From contig NZ_AP025464.1 in the NCBI RefSeq assembly GCF_024347335.1, positions 372,001-436,000 of the forward strand: a stretch of 64,000 bases of DNA. The letters run 5' to 3'. Shown here piece after piece: positions 1 to 15,000 of the stretch. This DNA is from Vibrio celticus (GTDB taxonomy: Bacteria; Pseudomonadota; Gammaproteobacteria; Enterobacterales; Vibrionaceae). A program made the position numbers and the translations under genes. Each line of letters begins with the position of its first letter. The stretch's first letter is position 1. The notes beneath the pieces were generated by a model. That model worked only from the letters and a program-made list of their open reading frames with translations. It did no database searches and was not told the origin of the DNA.

Positions 1-2
1 TT

Positions 3-3000
3 GGTGTGACACTTCGTGAAGAACCAGCACTACGTTTAGACCAAGCGCCAGAAAACGGCATCATTGAAGCAAATGTGAATGACGAATGGGTGGTACTGGA
101 AGTAGGACAAGAAGTTCCTGCAGATACCGAAGTGCGCTTTGTTCCAAGTGAAGATGCTCTTGCTGAAGGTACACACACCACACAAATAGGTACGTTTGAC
201 GATAACGCGAGCGTGGATGACTGGGGTACAGAAGTAGACCCTTATACGCGTGAGTTCTCAGATGGTGACTTAACGGTAACCGTTCAAAGTAACGATGATC
301 CTCTTGGTGCCTGGAATGGTAACACCCACATTGGTCACGGACTTGGTGATACAGACCGCCAAGGCTTAAGTGGTGATGAGAAACTGACGGTTTCAGTTGA
401 AGGTCAAGACATCAATGAAATCAGTTTCCACCTAGATGGTTTGGGTGGCTGGTTCATGGAAGAGTCTCGTCACTTTACCGAAGTAGAAATCAAAGCGTTC
501 AATGAGGATGGCGACCTAATTGACTCGATGACTTACCATAAAGAAGACCGTGGTACTTTCGAGACAGATTACACGCTAACGGTTGATCAACCAGTGTCTT
601 ACTTTGAGCTTGGTACCGTACAAGGTAATGGTACTTACGTGGTTCAAAACATGACAGTGTCACAAACTTGTCATGATGAAGCGGTGTTTACATCGATTGG
701 TGTGGATGGCTCAGAGATTACTGAAACGGTTGAGTTGAATATCCATGCGGGTGACAACGAAATCGAGTTAACGGCTGATCTTCCGAATATTACTGTCGAT
801 ACCGATGGTTCTGCCCAGTTTGCTTCGGTTGTAATTACCGAAGAGCAACTACTGGCGCAAGCATCTGATATTGATGGCGACGACCTTGATATTGAAAATC
901 TAGAGCTAGTGGGTGAAAACTCAGAGCATGCAACACTCACCGATAATGGTGATGGCACTTGGACGGTAACACCGGATGAAAACTTCCATGGTGAAATCGA
1001 ACTTGGTTATCAAGTTACCGATGGTGAGCTGACAGACAGCAATATCATCAACATCAACTTCGAATCAGTAAATGATGCGCCAATCGTTTCTGGCCCGATT
1101 GTTCTATCGACAGATGAAGATGAAGGTATCACGTTCAGTGCAGATGACTTGCTAGCGAACACCACAGATGTAGAAGGCGATACGCTGTCTATTTCTGACA
1201 TCAGTTACGGTGGTGATAATGGTGACTTGGTCGACAACGGCGATGGTACGTTTACCTTCATGCCGAATGAGAACTTCAATGGTGAAATCGACATCGACTA
1301 CAAGGTGTTTGATGGTACTGATGAAGTTGCAACGCACCTAGACCTAACGGTTGTACCAGTCAATGATGTGCCGGTTCCGGGTGAACCATTGCACACCCAA
1401 ATGCTTGAAAACGGCTCCATGATCATCGAAGCGAAAGACCTATTGTCTGGTGCTACCGATGTTGATGGCGACATTCTTCACGTCGAAAACCTATTACTTG
1501 CAGACCAAACGCAAGGTACCTTAACGGATAACGGTGATAATACCTTTACCTTCGAACCTGCAGAAGACTTCTACGGTGAAGTGAATCTGACTTTCGATAT
1601 CAGTGATGGCCAAGCAAGCGCGCCAAGCACTGCAAGAGTTGACGTTGAAATTGTCAACGAAGGACCTGAAGTGAGCGGTCCAATTGAAGCTGCGGTTGAT
1701 GAAGATGGCTCAATCACCATTACTCAAGAGGACTTGTTGGCGAACGCGACGGATGTCGATGGCGACAACCTTGAAGCCGTTAACTTAGCAACCAACGATC
1801 CAAATGCGGTTATCGTAGAAAATTCAGACGGTAGTTTCACGATTACACCAAGCGCAGACTTCTTTGGTGAGATTGAATTTACTTACGATGTCACTGACGC
1901 GATCGAAACTGTTGTCGCTGACCTCAACCTAACCGTAAATCCAATCAATGATGCCCCAGACGTGCCTGACATGTCTTTCACTACGGAAGATGGTCAAGCG
2001 ATTACTATTACCGAAGCTGAGTTACTAGCACAAGCGACAGACGTTGAAGGTGATGAACTGTCTGTTGTGAATGTGACGAGCGCAAGCGACACGGTAGAAG
2101 TCACAGACAATGGTGATGGAACATACACATTAACACCAGAACAGGGCTTCTTCGGTAATGTTGACTTAGCGTTTGATGTGAGCGATGGCACTGATGTAGT
2201 TGCCGCAAACATCGATCTAAAAGTTGAGTTTGTCAACGATGCGCCTGAAGCGACGCCAATGGTGGCTGATGTCGACGAAGACGGTTCAATTCTCGTTACA
2301 CAAGCGATGCTACTGGAGAACGCGAGCGACCAAGATGGCGATGAGTTGTTTGCAAGCGCGCTTGAAACCAACGATCCGAATGCAAGTATCGTAGATAATG
2401 GCGATGGTACTTACACAGTGACACCTTCGGAGAACTTCAACGGTGATATCGCATTCACTTATGAGGTGAGCGATGGTGAGTTAAGTACGTCTAACGACAT
2501 GACATTGACCGTGAATCCGGTGAATGACATTCCAATTGTTGCTCCAGGCATGTACCACATCGAAGAGGATGGCAGCATCCTGTTCACTCAAGAAGATCTA
2601 TTGAGTGGTGCAATTGATATTGATGGCGACGACCTAAGCGTTACCAGCATCAATTACTCTGGTGATGAAGGCACAGTAACCGACAACGGCGACGGCACGT
2701 TCAGCTTCGTTCCTGAAGAGCACTTCAGTGGTGATCTACAGTTTAGCTTTACAGTGACCGACGGAACAACTGAAGTAGAGCAAGACCTCAATGTTCACAT
2801 TGAAGCGGTCGCAGATGCGCCGGATCTTGTGATTACCGATGGTGATGGTGTTAACGTCGACGACCAGGCGATTTTGGTTGAGCCAGGCGGTATTGTTGAA
2901 CTGAACATTGCTGCGGCACTTGTCGACCAAGACTTGTCTGAAACACTCACTGTAACGGTAGATGGTGTGCCAGAAGGCTCGGTTATCCAATACGATAACG

Positions 3001-6000
3001 AAGGCGTTCTGAATGACCAAGAAAACGGTATCACCAGTTACAACGATACTGAAATCACAGTAACGTTTGAAGGTGAAACCGCGGGTTACCAAAACGCAGC
3101 GGGTTACTACAAAGTCGATGAAGACGGTAACATCACAGGTGTTGAAGTTGTTTACGAAAACGCGTCACAAGTTGGTGGCGGTGGTGACCTTGTTCCAGGA
3201 CAAGACCAGTTCAGCTTCCAAGTTGAAGAAGGTGAAAGCTTTAACCTGTTCTTGATTCCAAACGGACATCAACACAATGACTTTGACGCGATGCAGGAGG
3301 GTCAGTACGAGTTCCGCGCAGCGGATGGTTCGCCTGCAAACATGGATACGGTTGATCCTCAACTTGTATTTGTTGCTGCCGATGGCACTGAAACTGTCGT
3401 TCAAGGGCAGAATGGTGACGCGATCTTCCATGGTGGTTCAAGCTCTCAGCTAAACCAAGATGGTATCGAACATACGCGTACCACGGTTAATGAAGACGGC
3501 GAGCTCGTTTATGGCTTTGAAGATTTGTATGGCGGCGGTGATGCTGACTATTCAGACTTCAATTTCACAATCGATGTCGGTGAAGTCAACAGCCAAATCT
3601 ACAGTGGTGAAGTGACGGTTGGCCCTGATGGTACGGTGAACTTACCAACAACGGCTATCGAAAATGCGTTACAAATCCAGTTACCAGAAGACTTCAATGA
3701 GCAGCTTGAAGTTCATGTAACCGCAACTGCGACAGAGTTATCGAATGATGATTCTGAAACGGTCTCTCAAACTATCTACATTAACGCGACAGGCGCGCAC
3801 ATTGAGCACGCACCTGAAGCACTACCTGTTGCAGCAACAGTAGAAGAAGATGGTTCAATCATCATTACGCAAGAAGACTTATTGGCTAATGCGCGTGATT
3901 TAGATGGCGACCAACTAACAGCGCTTAACTTAGCGACTGATGATGACAGCGTAACTATCACAGACAACGGTGATGGTACTTACACATTAACGCCAGATGC
4001 TGATTTCAATGGCGATGTGAGCTTTACGTTCGATGTGTCTGATGGTGATGATGTTGTCTCTACCAACCTTGAGTTAACAGTTTCACCAGTGAACGATGGT
4101 CCAGAAGCACAAGACCAGGCATTCACAGTCGGCGAAGATGGCGTGTTAACTTTCAATGACCAAGACCTATTAACAGGTGCAACGGACATTGAAGGGGACG
4201 ACCTAAGTGTTGAAGGTGTAACTTACACTGGCACTGACGGTGTCCTAACCGATAATGGCGATGGCACATACAGCTTCGCGCCAAACGAAAACTTCAATGG
4301 CGATGTGAACTTCTCGTTCAATGTATCAGATGGTACCGATACGGTAACCGCTAACATTGATGTGAACGTGACGCCAGAGAACGATCCACCGGTTGCGGGT
4401 AGCACGTCTTACACGGTTCATGAAGACAACTCTATTACGATCAGTAACGAACAATTGCTAGCGAACTCTTCGGATATCGAAGGCGAAGTCGCAATTGATA
4501 ACGTGACTTACAGTGGTAGCGACGGTGTTCTGGAAATCAACGGTGACGGCACATATACCTTCTCTCCGAACGAGAACTTCAATGGCGAAGTTAGCCTAGA
4601 TGTTGTCGTGACGGATGAAGATGGAGCGACTGAAGCAACAACGGCGGGTATAACTGTCCTTGAGGTGAACGATCCGCCAATTGCTGGCCCAACGTCATAC
4701 ACCATTGATGAAGATTCAGTACTGACTTTCAATGAGTCTCAAGTTCTGCTTAACGCTTCTGATATTGAAGGTGATGTTGAGCTTGTTGAGATTAACTACG
4801 ATGGTCCAGACGGCATCTTCTCAATCAATGGTGACGGTACATGTAGCTTCGCACCGAATGAAAACTTCAACGGTCAAGTGCAGTTGGATGTGACCATTCA
4901 AGATGAAGACGGCGCTCAAGTTGATACGTTTATTACGGTTGATGTATTACCAATCAACGACGTACCAGTATCAGGCGACCTGGCATACAGTGTTGAGGAA
5001 GACGGTTCGATTACCTTGAGCCAAGAGCAGCTTCTTTCTCAAGCGAGTGATGTAGATGGTGACGACCTTACTGCTTCTAACTTGATTGTTGATGGAGACG
5101 CGACGGTTGTTGCTAACGATGACGGCAGCTTTACCATTACGCCAGATGCGAACTTCAATGGTGACATTGACCTAACGTTCGACATTAGCGATGGTACAGA
5201 TACGCTGGTTGCGACGGCTGACCTAACCGTTAACCCAGTTAATGACCTTCCACAACCACAAGACCAAACGTTTAGCATCGGTGAAGACGGCATCTTGAAC
5301 TTCACTGATGAAGACTTGCTAACAGGTGCGACCGACATTGATGGGGATGACCTATCGGTTGAAGGCGTTACTTACACAGGTGCGGATGGTGTTCTTACTG
5401 ATAATGGCGACGGAAGCTACAGCTTTGCGCCAAACGAAAACTTCAATGGTGATGTGAACTTCAGTTTTGATGTGTCAGATGGCACGGATACGGTTCAAGC
5501 CAACATTGATGTCAGCGTGACACCAGAGAACGACCCACCGGTTGCAGGTAGCACGTCTTACACCGTTCATGAAGACAACTCAATCACCATCAGTGACGAA
5601 CAGTTACTTGCTAACTCTTCGGACATTGAAGGTGATGTGGCCGTTGACAGCGTGACTTACACTGGCGCTGACGGTGTCTTTGAAGACAACGGTGACGGTA
5701 CTTACACCTTCTCACCAAACGAAAACTTCAACGGCGAAGTTAGCCTTGATGTTGTTGTAACTGATGAAGAGGGCGCAACTGAAGCGACCACCGCGGGTAT
5801 TACTGTACTTGAGGTGAACGATCCACCAATCGCAGGCTCAACCAGCTACTCAGTCAACGAGGACGAAGTTATCACCATCAGTTCAGAGCAACTGTTGGCG
5901 AACGCTTCTGATATCGAAGGTGAAGTGGCGATTGATAGCGTTAACTACACAGGTTCAGACGGTATCTTTACCGACAATGGTGACGGAACATTCAGCTTCG

Positions 6001-9000
6001 CACCTAACGCTAACTTCGATGGCGATGTAAGCCTTGATGTTGTCGTTACTGATGAAGAAGGCGCAACCGTAGCGACCAACGCAAGCATAGATGTTCTGCC
6101 TGTTAACGATGCTCCGGTATCGGGCGACTTGGCGTACAGCGTGGATGAAGATGGTTCAATTACCTTGAGCCAAGAGCAATTACTTGCTCAAGCGAGTGAT
6201 GTTGACGGCGATGACTTAACAGCGGCTAACCTAACCGTTGGTGGTGATGCGACAGTTACAGCAAACGATGATGGTAGTTTCACTATCACGCCAGATGCTA
6301 ACTTCAATGGCGACATTGATTTGAACTTCGACATTACCGATGGTGATGCGACGCTTCAAGCAACGGCTGACCTAACGGTTAACCCAGTTAATGACTTGCC
6401 AACAGTCGGTGAGCCACAATTTGTGACTCAAGAAGACACCAGCTTTACCTTCACAGAAGAACAACTGCTGCAAAATGCGGGCGACATTGATGGCGATAAC
6501 CTATCGGTTGAAAATGTGGCTTCAGATAGCGGTACTTTGGTTGATAACGGCGACGGCACTTACACATTCGCACCGAATGAAAACTTCGACGGCAATGTGA
6601 ATGTGACGTTCGACGTGAATGATGGTACCGCGACAGTACCAGCTGAAGCGACGATTGATGTTCAATCTGTGGTTGATATGCCAGAGCTGTCGATTGCTTC
6701 TGACCTAGTGATTGCTTCAGACAACTTCGAGTCTGGCTCAAACGGCTGGAATACAGGCACTGAAAGCTCACAAGGCTTCGAATCTGGCGACATGCTAGGT
6801 CGTATTGGTGGAACGGGCGGTGATGAAGCCGTCAGCAAAACTTACGACATTCCAAGTGATGTGAGCGAAGTTAATATCTCGTTTAGCTTCTACGAAATCG
6901 ACTCTTGGGATGGTGAGTCGTTCCAAATCTTTGTCGGCGGCGAAGAGCTTACCTCGTTAGATAACTCTGCGTTCCGTACCGAAGATGGCACGACAACGTT
7001 GTACGATTCAGCGGGCAATGAAGTGGGTGAAGTTGTTCACGGCGTGTCGCAAGGTGAAGGCTTCAGTGGTTGGAACGACCAAGCACACCAAATCAACCTA
7101 ACGGTACCCGTTGAAGACGGCCAACTTGAGTTAGGCTTCGGTTCAACCTTGAACCAAGGTGTGAGTGATGAGTCGTTTGGCATCGATAACATTGAAATCA
7201 CAGTGTCTGACGCGGATTACCAAATCATTGGTACCGAAGATACACCTGTACCACTTGATATTGATGCGGCGCTTACTGATACCGATGGTTCAGAAAACCT
7301 TGCTATTTTGATTGAAGATGTGCCGGAAGGCAGCTCGCTTTCTGCAGGTACCGATAATGGTGATGGCACATGGTCATTACAACCAGGTGAGCTAGAAGGG
7401 CTAGAGTTTATCCCTTCAGGTGACTTCAATGGTGATGTGGTTCTAACCGTGAATGCGACATCGACTGATGTTGATACGGGCACCACCGCAACGGCAACCC
7501 AAGATGTGACGATTCATATCTCGCCAGCGAACGATGCTCCAGAAGTTGATGGTGACATCAGTGCTGTGACAGCCGAAGATAACAGCATCACGCTAACGCA
7601 AGAACAACTGCTAGAGCACGCTGTCGACATTGATGGTGATGACCTATCAGCAATCAACCTAACCACCAATGATGAAAATGCGACCGTTCAAATGAACGAC
7701 GATGGCAGTTTCACCATTACACCGAGTGAAAACTTCAACGGTAATATCGAATTTAGTTACGATGTCACCGATGGAGAGGACATGGTCGCTGCTGGCCTAG
7801 ACTTGACGGTAACACCTGTCAATGATGCGCCAGAGTTGCAAGACCAAGCATTTACTATTGGTGAAGATGGGGTTCTTAACTTCTCTGACACTGACCTGTT
7901 AACGGGTGCAACGGATGTTGAAGGTGATGACCTAACAGTCGAAGGTGTGACATACACTGGTGCTGATGGTGTGCTTACCGACAATGGTGACGGGAACTAC
8001 AGCTTTGCGCCAAACGAGAACTTCAATGGTGATGTGAACTTCAGCTTTGATGTGTCAGATGGCACGGATACGGTTCAAGCCAACATTGATGTGAGCGTGA
8101 CGCCTGAGAACGATCCACCTGTAGCGGGTAGCACGTCTTACACTGTGCATGAAGACAACTCAATCACGATCAGTAACGAACAGCTATTAGCCAACTCTTC
8201 AGATGTTGAAGGTGAGGTTGCGATTGATAGTGTGACTTACACTGGCAGTGACGGTGTGTTCGAAGACAACGGTGACGGCACTTACACCTTCTCTCCAAAC
8301 GAGAACTTCAATGGTGATGTGAGTTTAGCGGTTGTTGTTACCGATGAAGAAGGAGCAACAGAAGCGACCACCGCGGGAATCACCGTACTAGAGGTGAACG
8401 ATCCGCCAATCGCAGGCTCAACCAGTTACTCAGTCAACGAAGATGAAGTTATCACCATCAGTGCAGAGCAACTGTTGGCGAACGCTTCTGATATTGAAGG
8501 TGAAGTGGCGATTGATAGCGTGAACTACACAGGCGCTGACGGTATCTTTACTGACAACGGTAACGGCACATTCAGCTTTGCACCGAACGCAAACTTCGAT
8601 GGCGATGTTAGCCTCGATGTCGTGGTGACTGATGAAGACGGTGCGACAGTAGCCACCAGCGCAAGTATTGATGTTCTTCCAATTAATGATCCACCAGTAT
8701 CGGGTGACTTGGCATACAGCATTGATGAAGATGGTTCCATTACTCTGACTCAAGAGCAGTTACTGTCTCAAGCATCGGATGTGGATGGCGATGACCTGAC
8801 CGCAAGCAACCTGAGCGCAGGCGATAATGCGACCGTTGTTGATAATGGCGATGGCACCTTTACGGTAACGCCAGATGCGAACTTCAACGGCGACATCGAC
8901 CTAAGCTTCGATATTTCCGACGGCACTGCGTCGATTGTGGCGAACGCCGATCTGACGGTAAACCCAGTCAATGACTTACCAACGACATCTGATGTTTACG

Positions 9001-12000
9001 CGAACGTTGATGAAGACAACGTCATCACTATCACGCAGGAACAGCTACTTGCGAATGCCGCTGATATTGAGGGCGATGACCTTGTCGCATCCGACTTAAC
9101 CTTAGTGGGTGACGATGCAACCATTGTCGATAATGGGGATGGCACGTTCTCAATCACTCCAAGCGAAAACTTTAATGGCTACATTGATGTTGCCTACAGC
9201 ATCAGCGATGGCGACACTCCAATTGCCGCTAACTTAGGCTTAACCGTTGACCCAGTTAACGACGCACCAATTGTTTCTGCTGATGTGGCGATAACCATTG
9301 AAGAAGATGGTTCATACACCATTACTCAAGAAGAGCTCCTACAATTCGCGACTGACATCGAAGACGATGACATGACCGCAATTATTGGAGAACAGGGCGA
9401 TGAAACAACCGTAACCGGTACAGTGTTGGACGCTGAAACCAGTAATCCAGTGTCTGGTGCAGAAGTCACCCTGACCGACAGCGCTGGCAATAGCTACACC
9501 ACAGTAACGGATGATTCAGGTAATTATTCTGTTACAGGTTCAGTCGTTGACCAAGGCACGGTAACCATTGAACAAGAAGGTTCAATTACCAGTAGCTTCC
9601 TTGTCCCTGCGGGCGAAGATGTGAATGGTGGCGTAACTGCTATATCTGAAGTACTTGAAGAAACAGATATGCGTATCGTGGTGACTTGGGGTGAAAGTCC
9701 TCGAGATATGGATAACCACTTATGGCTATATGATACAGAGAATGGCAATGAGCTAGACCATATCTACTACCGCGACATGAGCCATGATCTTGGTGAAGGT
9801 AACGTTGTTCAACAAGATGTAGATGACACAAATGGTGGCGGCCCTGAAACCATCACCATTCCAAACTACCAAGATGCGGACATGCACTATTCAGTACACA
9901 ACTACACCAACAGAAGTTGGGATGTAGATGGTGTTGAAGATGTACAAGTTCAGGTGTTTGTAGGTGATACATTGGTTGAAACCTTCAGCCCAGATTTATC
10001 TGATAACCCATCAGGTGATCACTGGCATGTATTTGATATCGTGAATGGCATTATTGTACCAAGTCAAGATGTGGGTAGCGAAAATGCATTTGATTTACCA
10101 ACGGTAGAAGAAGTACTCGCGAATGAAAACGGTATTGATATCTCTGAATTGCTAAGCGGCGACGAAGATGACGACTCTGGTGATACGGATGGTAACGAAC
10201 CAAGTGTTGGAGACATCTCAATTGAGAATGCGCTTATCACTGACAATGGTGACGGTACTTACACCATTACACCGGAAGAGAACTTCAATGGTGAATTCTC
10301 GATTAGCTACAACGTAGACGATGGCAACGGTGGGGTTACTCCAGCGGAACTAGACGTGACCGTAACAGCAGTTAACGACCTGTCTGTAATTTACGACCAC
10401 GACTACACCATTAATGAAGATGGCTCGCTGACCTTTACCGATGAACAGCTATTAGCTGGTGCAACGGATATTGACGGCGATGACCTATCTGTCGAGTCGG
10501 TTAACTACGAAGGCACAGACGGTGTGTTCACGGATAATGGCGATGGTACTTATACCTTTGCGCCAAACGAGAACTTCAATGGTAATGTCGACCTAACTTA
10601 CGATGTGAGTGATGGTACTGATGTTGTATCGGCGAACATTGATGTTCAAGTGGTTCCAATCAATGACGTACCGGTAGCTGGTTCTACAACTTACAGCGTT
10701 GAAGAAGACGGCAGTATCACCCTAAGCGATGCACAACTTCTGGCGAATAGCTCGGATGTTGAAGGGGAAGTGTTTGTCAGCGATGTAAGCTACAGCGGCA
10801 CTGATGGTGTATTCACTGATAATGGTGATGGTACTTACACCTTTGCTCCAAACGAAAACTTTAACGGTGACATCAATCTTGATGTCTCCGTTATGGATGA
10901 AGATGGCGCAACCGCTGAAACAACCGCAGGTATCGACGTCATTGCTGTTAATGACTTGCCAGTTGCAGGTTCAACGACCTACAGCGTTGACGAAGATAAC
11001 GTGATTACCATCAATGAAGCGCAACTTCTTGCGAACAGCTCAGATATTGAAGGTGATGTGTCCGTTAGCGACGTTTCCTACTCAGGCGCAGACGGTATCT
11101 TCACTGACAATGGTGATGGTACTTACAGCTTCGCACCAAATGAAAACTTCAACGGCAATGTCAGCCTAGATGTCACCGTTGCAGATGAAGACGGTGCAAC
11201 CGCTCAAACAACTGCGGGTATTGATGTTATCGCAGTCAACGATGCACCAGTATCGGGTGACTTGGCTTACTCAGTGGATGAAGATGGTTCAATCACGCTA
11301 AGCCAAGAGCAACTGCTTGCTCAAGCATCGGATGTGGATGGCGATGATCTTACCGCTGCCAACCTAACCGCGGGTGATAACGCTACAGTTACGGCAAACG
11401 ATGATGGTTCATTTACAATTACCCCAGATGCTGACTTCAATGGCGATATTGACCTAAGCTTCGACCTTTCTGATGGTACTGAAACGGTTGTCGCAACGGC
11501 CGACCTTACTGTGAATCCAGTGAATGACATCGCAGTTGTAGAAGATGTCGCTTACACCATTGAAGAAGACGGTTCACTTACCTTTACAGACGAGCAACTG
11601 CTAACGGGTGCTTCTGATATTGATGGTGATGAGCTTTCAGTTGCCGACGTGTCTTACACTGGCGCAGAGGGTGTGTTCACCGACAATGGCGATGGCACTT
11701 ACACCTTTGCACCGAACGAGAACTTCAACGGTGACGTAAGTCTAGACTTCTCAGTATCTGACGGCACTGAGACAGTCGATGCAAACATCGACGTAACGGT
11801 AACAGACGTTAACGATGCACCTGTGGCAGGCGCAACGTCTTACCAAATGAACGAAGATGGCACCATCACATTGAGCCCTGAGCAGTTGATTGCTAATAGC
11901 TCCGATGTGGACGGGGAAGTGTCTCTTGATAGCGTGAGCTACTCAGGTACAGACGGTATCTTGGTTCAAAATGAAGATGGTTCGGTAACGTTCGCACCAA

Positions 12001-15000
12001 ACGAAAACTTTAACGGCGACATCAACCTTGATGTGACGGTTATTGATGACGACGGTGCTACCGCTCAAACCACCGCTGGTATTGAAGTTATTGCAGTTAA
12101 CGACGCACCAGTGGCCGGAAACGTGGCTTACTCGGTTGATGAAGATGGTTCAATTACGCTATCTCAAGAGCAGTTGCTGGCTAACGCATCGGATGTTGAT
12201 GGTGATGCACTAACCGCAAGCAATCTATCTGCAGGTGACAATGCGACTGTAACAGCGAACGAAGATGGTTCATTTACTATCATGCCGGATGCTGATTTCA
12301 ACGGTGACATTGATTTGAGCTTCGATGTGTCAGATGGCCTTGAAACTGTTCAAGCTGGCGTCGACCTAACCGTTAATCCAGTCAATGACCTACCAACAGC
12401 AGAAGACCAAAACTTTACTGTTGAGGAAGATGGAATCCTAACCTTCACTGACGCTGACCTATTAGCAGGCGCTGCGGATATTGATGGTGATGACCTTTCT
12501 ATCACGGATGTGTCTTACACGGGCGCAGAGGGTGTGTTCACTGACAACGGTGACGGCACTTATAGCTTTGCTCCGAACGAGAACTTCAATGGCGATGTCA
12601 ACCTTGGCTTCACAGTGACTGATGGCACTGAGACAGTCGATGCTAATATTGGTGTGACGGTAACGGATGTGAATGATGCGCCGGTAGCGGGTTCTACGTC
12701 TTACCAAATGAACGAAGATGGCACCATTACAATCAGCCCTGAGCAGTTAATTGCTAATAGCTCTGACGTTGATGGTGAAGTGTCACTTGAAAGCGTGACT
12801 TACTCAGGCTCTGACGGCACCTTGGTTCAAAACGATAATGGGTCTGTGACCTTCACTCCAAACGAGAACTTTAATGGTGATATCAGCCTAGATGTGGTTG
12901 TGACCGATGATGACGGTGCAACTGCCACAACAACGGCAGGAATCGAAGTTCTGGCTGTGAACGATGGACCTGAATCTGAGGATGTGAAACTAACCACAGC
13001 CGAAGACAGCACCATTCTTATCACACAAGACATGTTGTTAGCTCAAGCTACCGACATCGATAACACCGCAGACGAGCTGTCGGCTTCTGGTCTACAAATC
13101 GACCCTAGCTTGGGTGAGTTGCTAGATAACGAAGATGGTACTTGGTCATTCACACCAAACGAAAACTTCAATGGCGATGTGCCAATGACGTTTAACGTTA
13201 GCGATGGCCAAGAGACAATTTCAGTCGACGGCAACATCGATGTCACGCCAGTCAATGATGCACCTGAAGCGCCAACCATTGAGATGCAAGGCGAAGAAGA
13301 TGTGGTCATGGTGATTGACCCAGCATACATCGCGGGTCAAGTAACAGACCTTGATGGCGACGAGATCAGCATCGAGAGCATCACTGTTCGAGCACCAGCG
13401 AACGCGACCTTAACTCAGCAACCAGACGGCATGTATCACTTAGTGACTACTCAAGACTTTAATGGCTTAGTAGAACTGGGTTATCAAGCTACTGACGGTG
13501 AAGAAGTGGTTGATGGCTCGCTGAATGTGGATGTCATTCCGGTTAACGACGCACCATTCAATGTCGGCAACGCAATGATGACCACAGACGAAGATGGCGC
13601 GTTCACTTTCGATGCTGGCGACTTGATGAACTTGTTCGGTGACATTGATACCGCTGACCTGGTTGTTTCTCGCATTATCACCGCAGACGGTGAAGATGGC
13701 GGAGAAGTAACAGACAACGGTGATGGTACTTGGACATTCACACCAACAGGCGACTTTGCGGGTGTTTCCGACCTACAAGTTGTCGTGAGTGACGGTGAGT
13801 TCGAAACGGTTCTCGATGTTCCTGTGTACGTACGTCCTGTTGCAGATGGCGCGGTTATTTCAACTGACCATGATGGTCCATTAGTCTTCGGCGAAGATGA
13901 AACGGGTCACTTGGGACTGAACGTTGGCCTAGTCGATGATTCAGAAACACTAAGTAACTTGGTGATGACAGGTTTCCCTGTTGGATTCGAGGTAACAGAT
14001 GGTGTGAATACCGTGATGATCACCGAGCCGGGTCAATACATCGACCTGTTCGATTGGGATATCTCAAACATTCAAATGACGCCTCCTGAAGATTTTCATG
14101 GTGAGTTCTTCGTAACCGTAAGCGCAACAACGGTTGACTACGGAGATGAGCCGGAAGCGTTTGAAGATGGCATCGATTCTGGTGATTTCGAAACCGTAGC
14201 GGGTGATTCCATCATCCTAACGGCGGACGACCTAATCGGTTTGGCTGAGAATGTGGATGCTGACAGCGATGATGAAGTGAAACTGGTTCATCTTGCCGAC
14301 CGCAGCCAAGGTGAGATTGTCGATAATGGCGATGGCACTTGGACGTTCACACCAGCACCAGGCTTCACTGGCGAAGCAGACATAGCTTACGTGGTTGATA
14401 AAGATGGCGTGCTTCATGATGAGCAAACTGGCGTAGTCGTGAAAGAAGGCGACTCACAAGAGAATGCAGCACCAGAAGTTAACAGCATAACGACGACGGA
14501 AATCGCAGCGGATGCCACCTTGTCGTTCACTGATGAAGACATGTTAGCGAACCTGAGCGATGCAGAAGGCGACAGCTTGAGCATTGAGTCAGTAAGCTTG
14601 ATGGAAGGTCAGGGCGTAATTGAGAGCGATAACCAAGGTAACTATCAATTCACTCCTGCGGAAGACTACACCGGCGATGTTCAAGTTGGGTTTATAGCGA
14701 CCGATGGCGAAAATCGCATCGAAAGCTTCTTCAATGTGGATATCCAAAGTGGCGATGAAGCTGCGGCTAGCGAAGGTTATGCCTTAGCTGATGATGGTTC
14801 ATTAACTATCACGGATGAACAGCTGGTGGATGAGTTAGGCGTGAGTGATTCTGCACAAGTTGTTGATGTTGCAGACGCGAACGATGCTGGTTTCTTTGCT
14901 CAATCTGGTGAAGGTGAGTGGACTTACTGGCCGAACGAAGACTTCGATGGCAATTTAGCGATGAATGTTGAAGTTAACGACGGCGGTGAAGTATCAAGTC

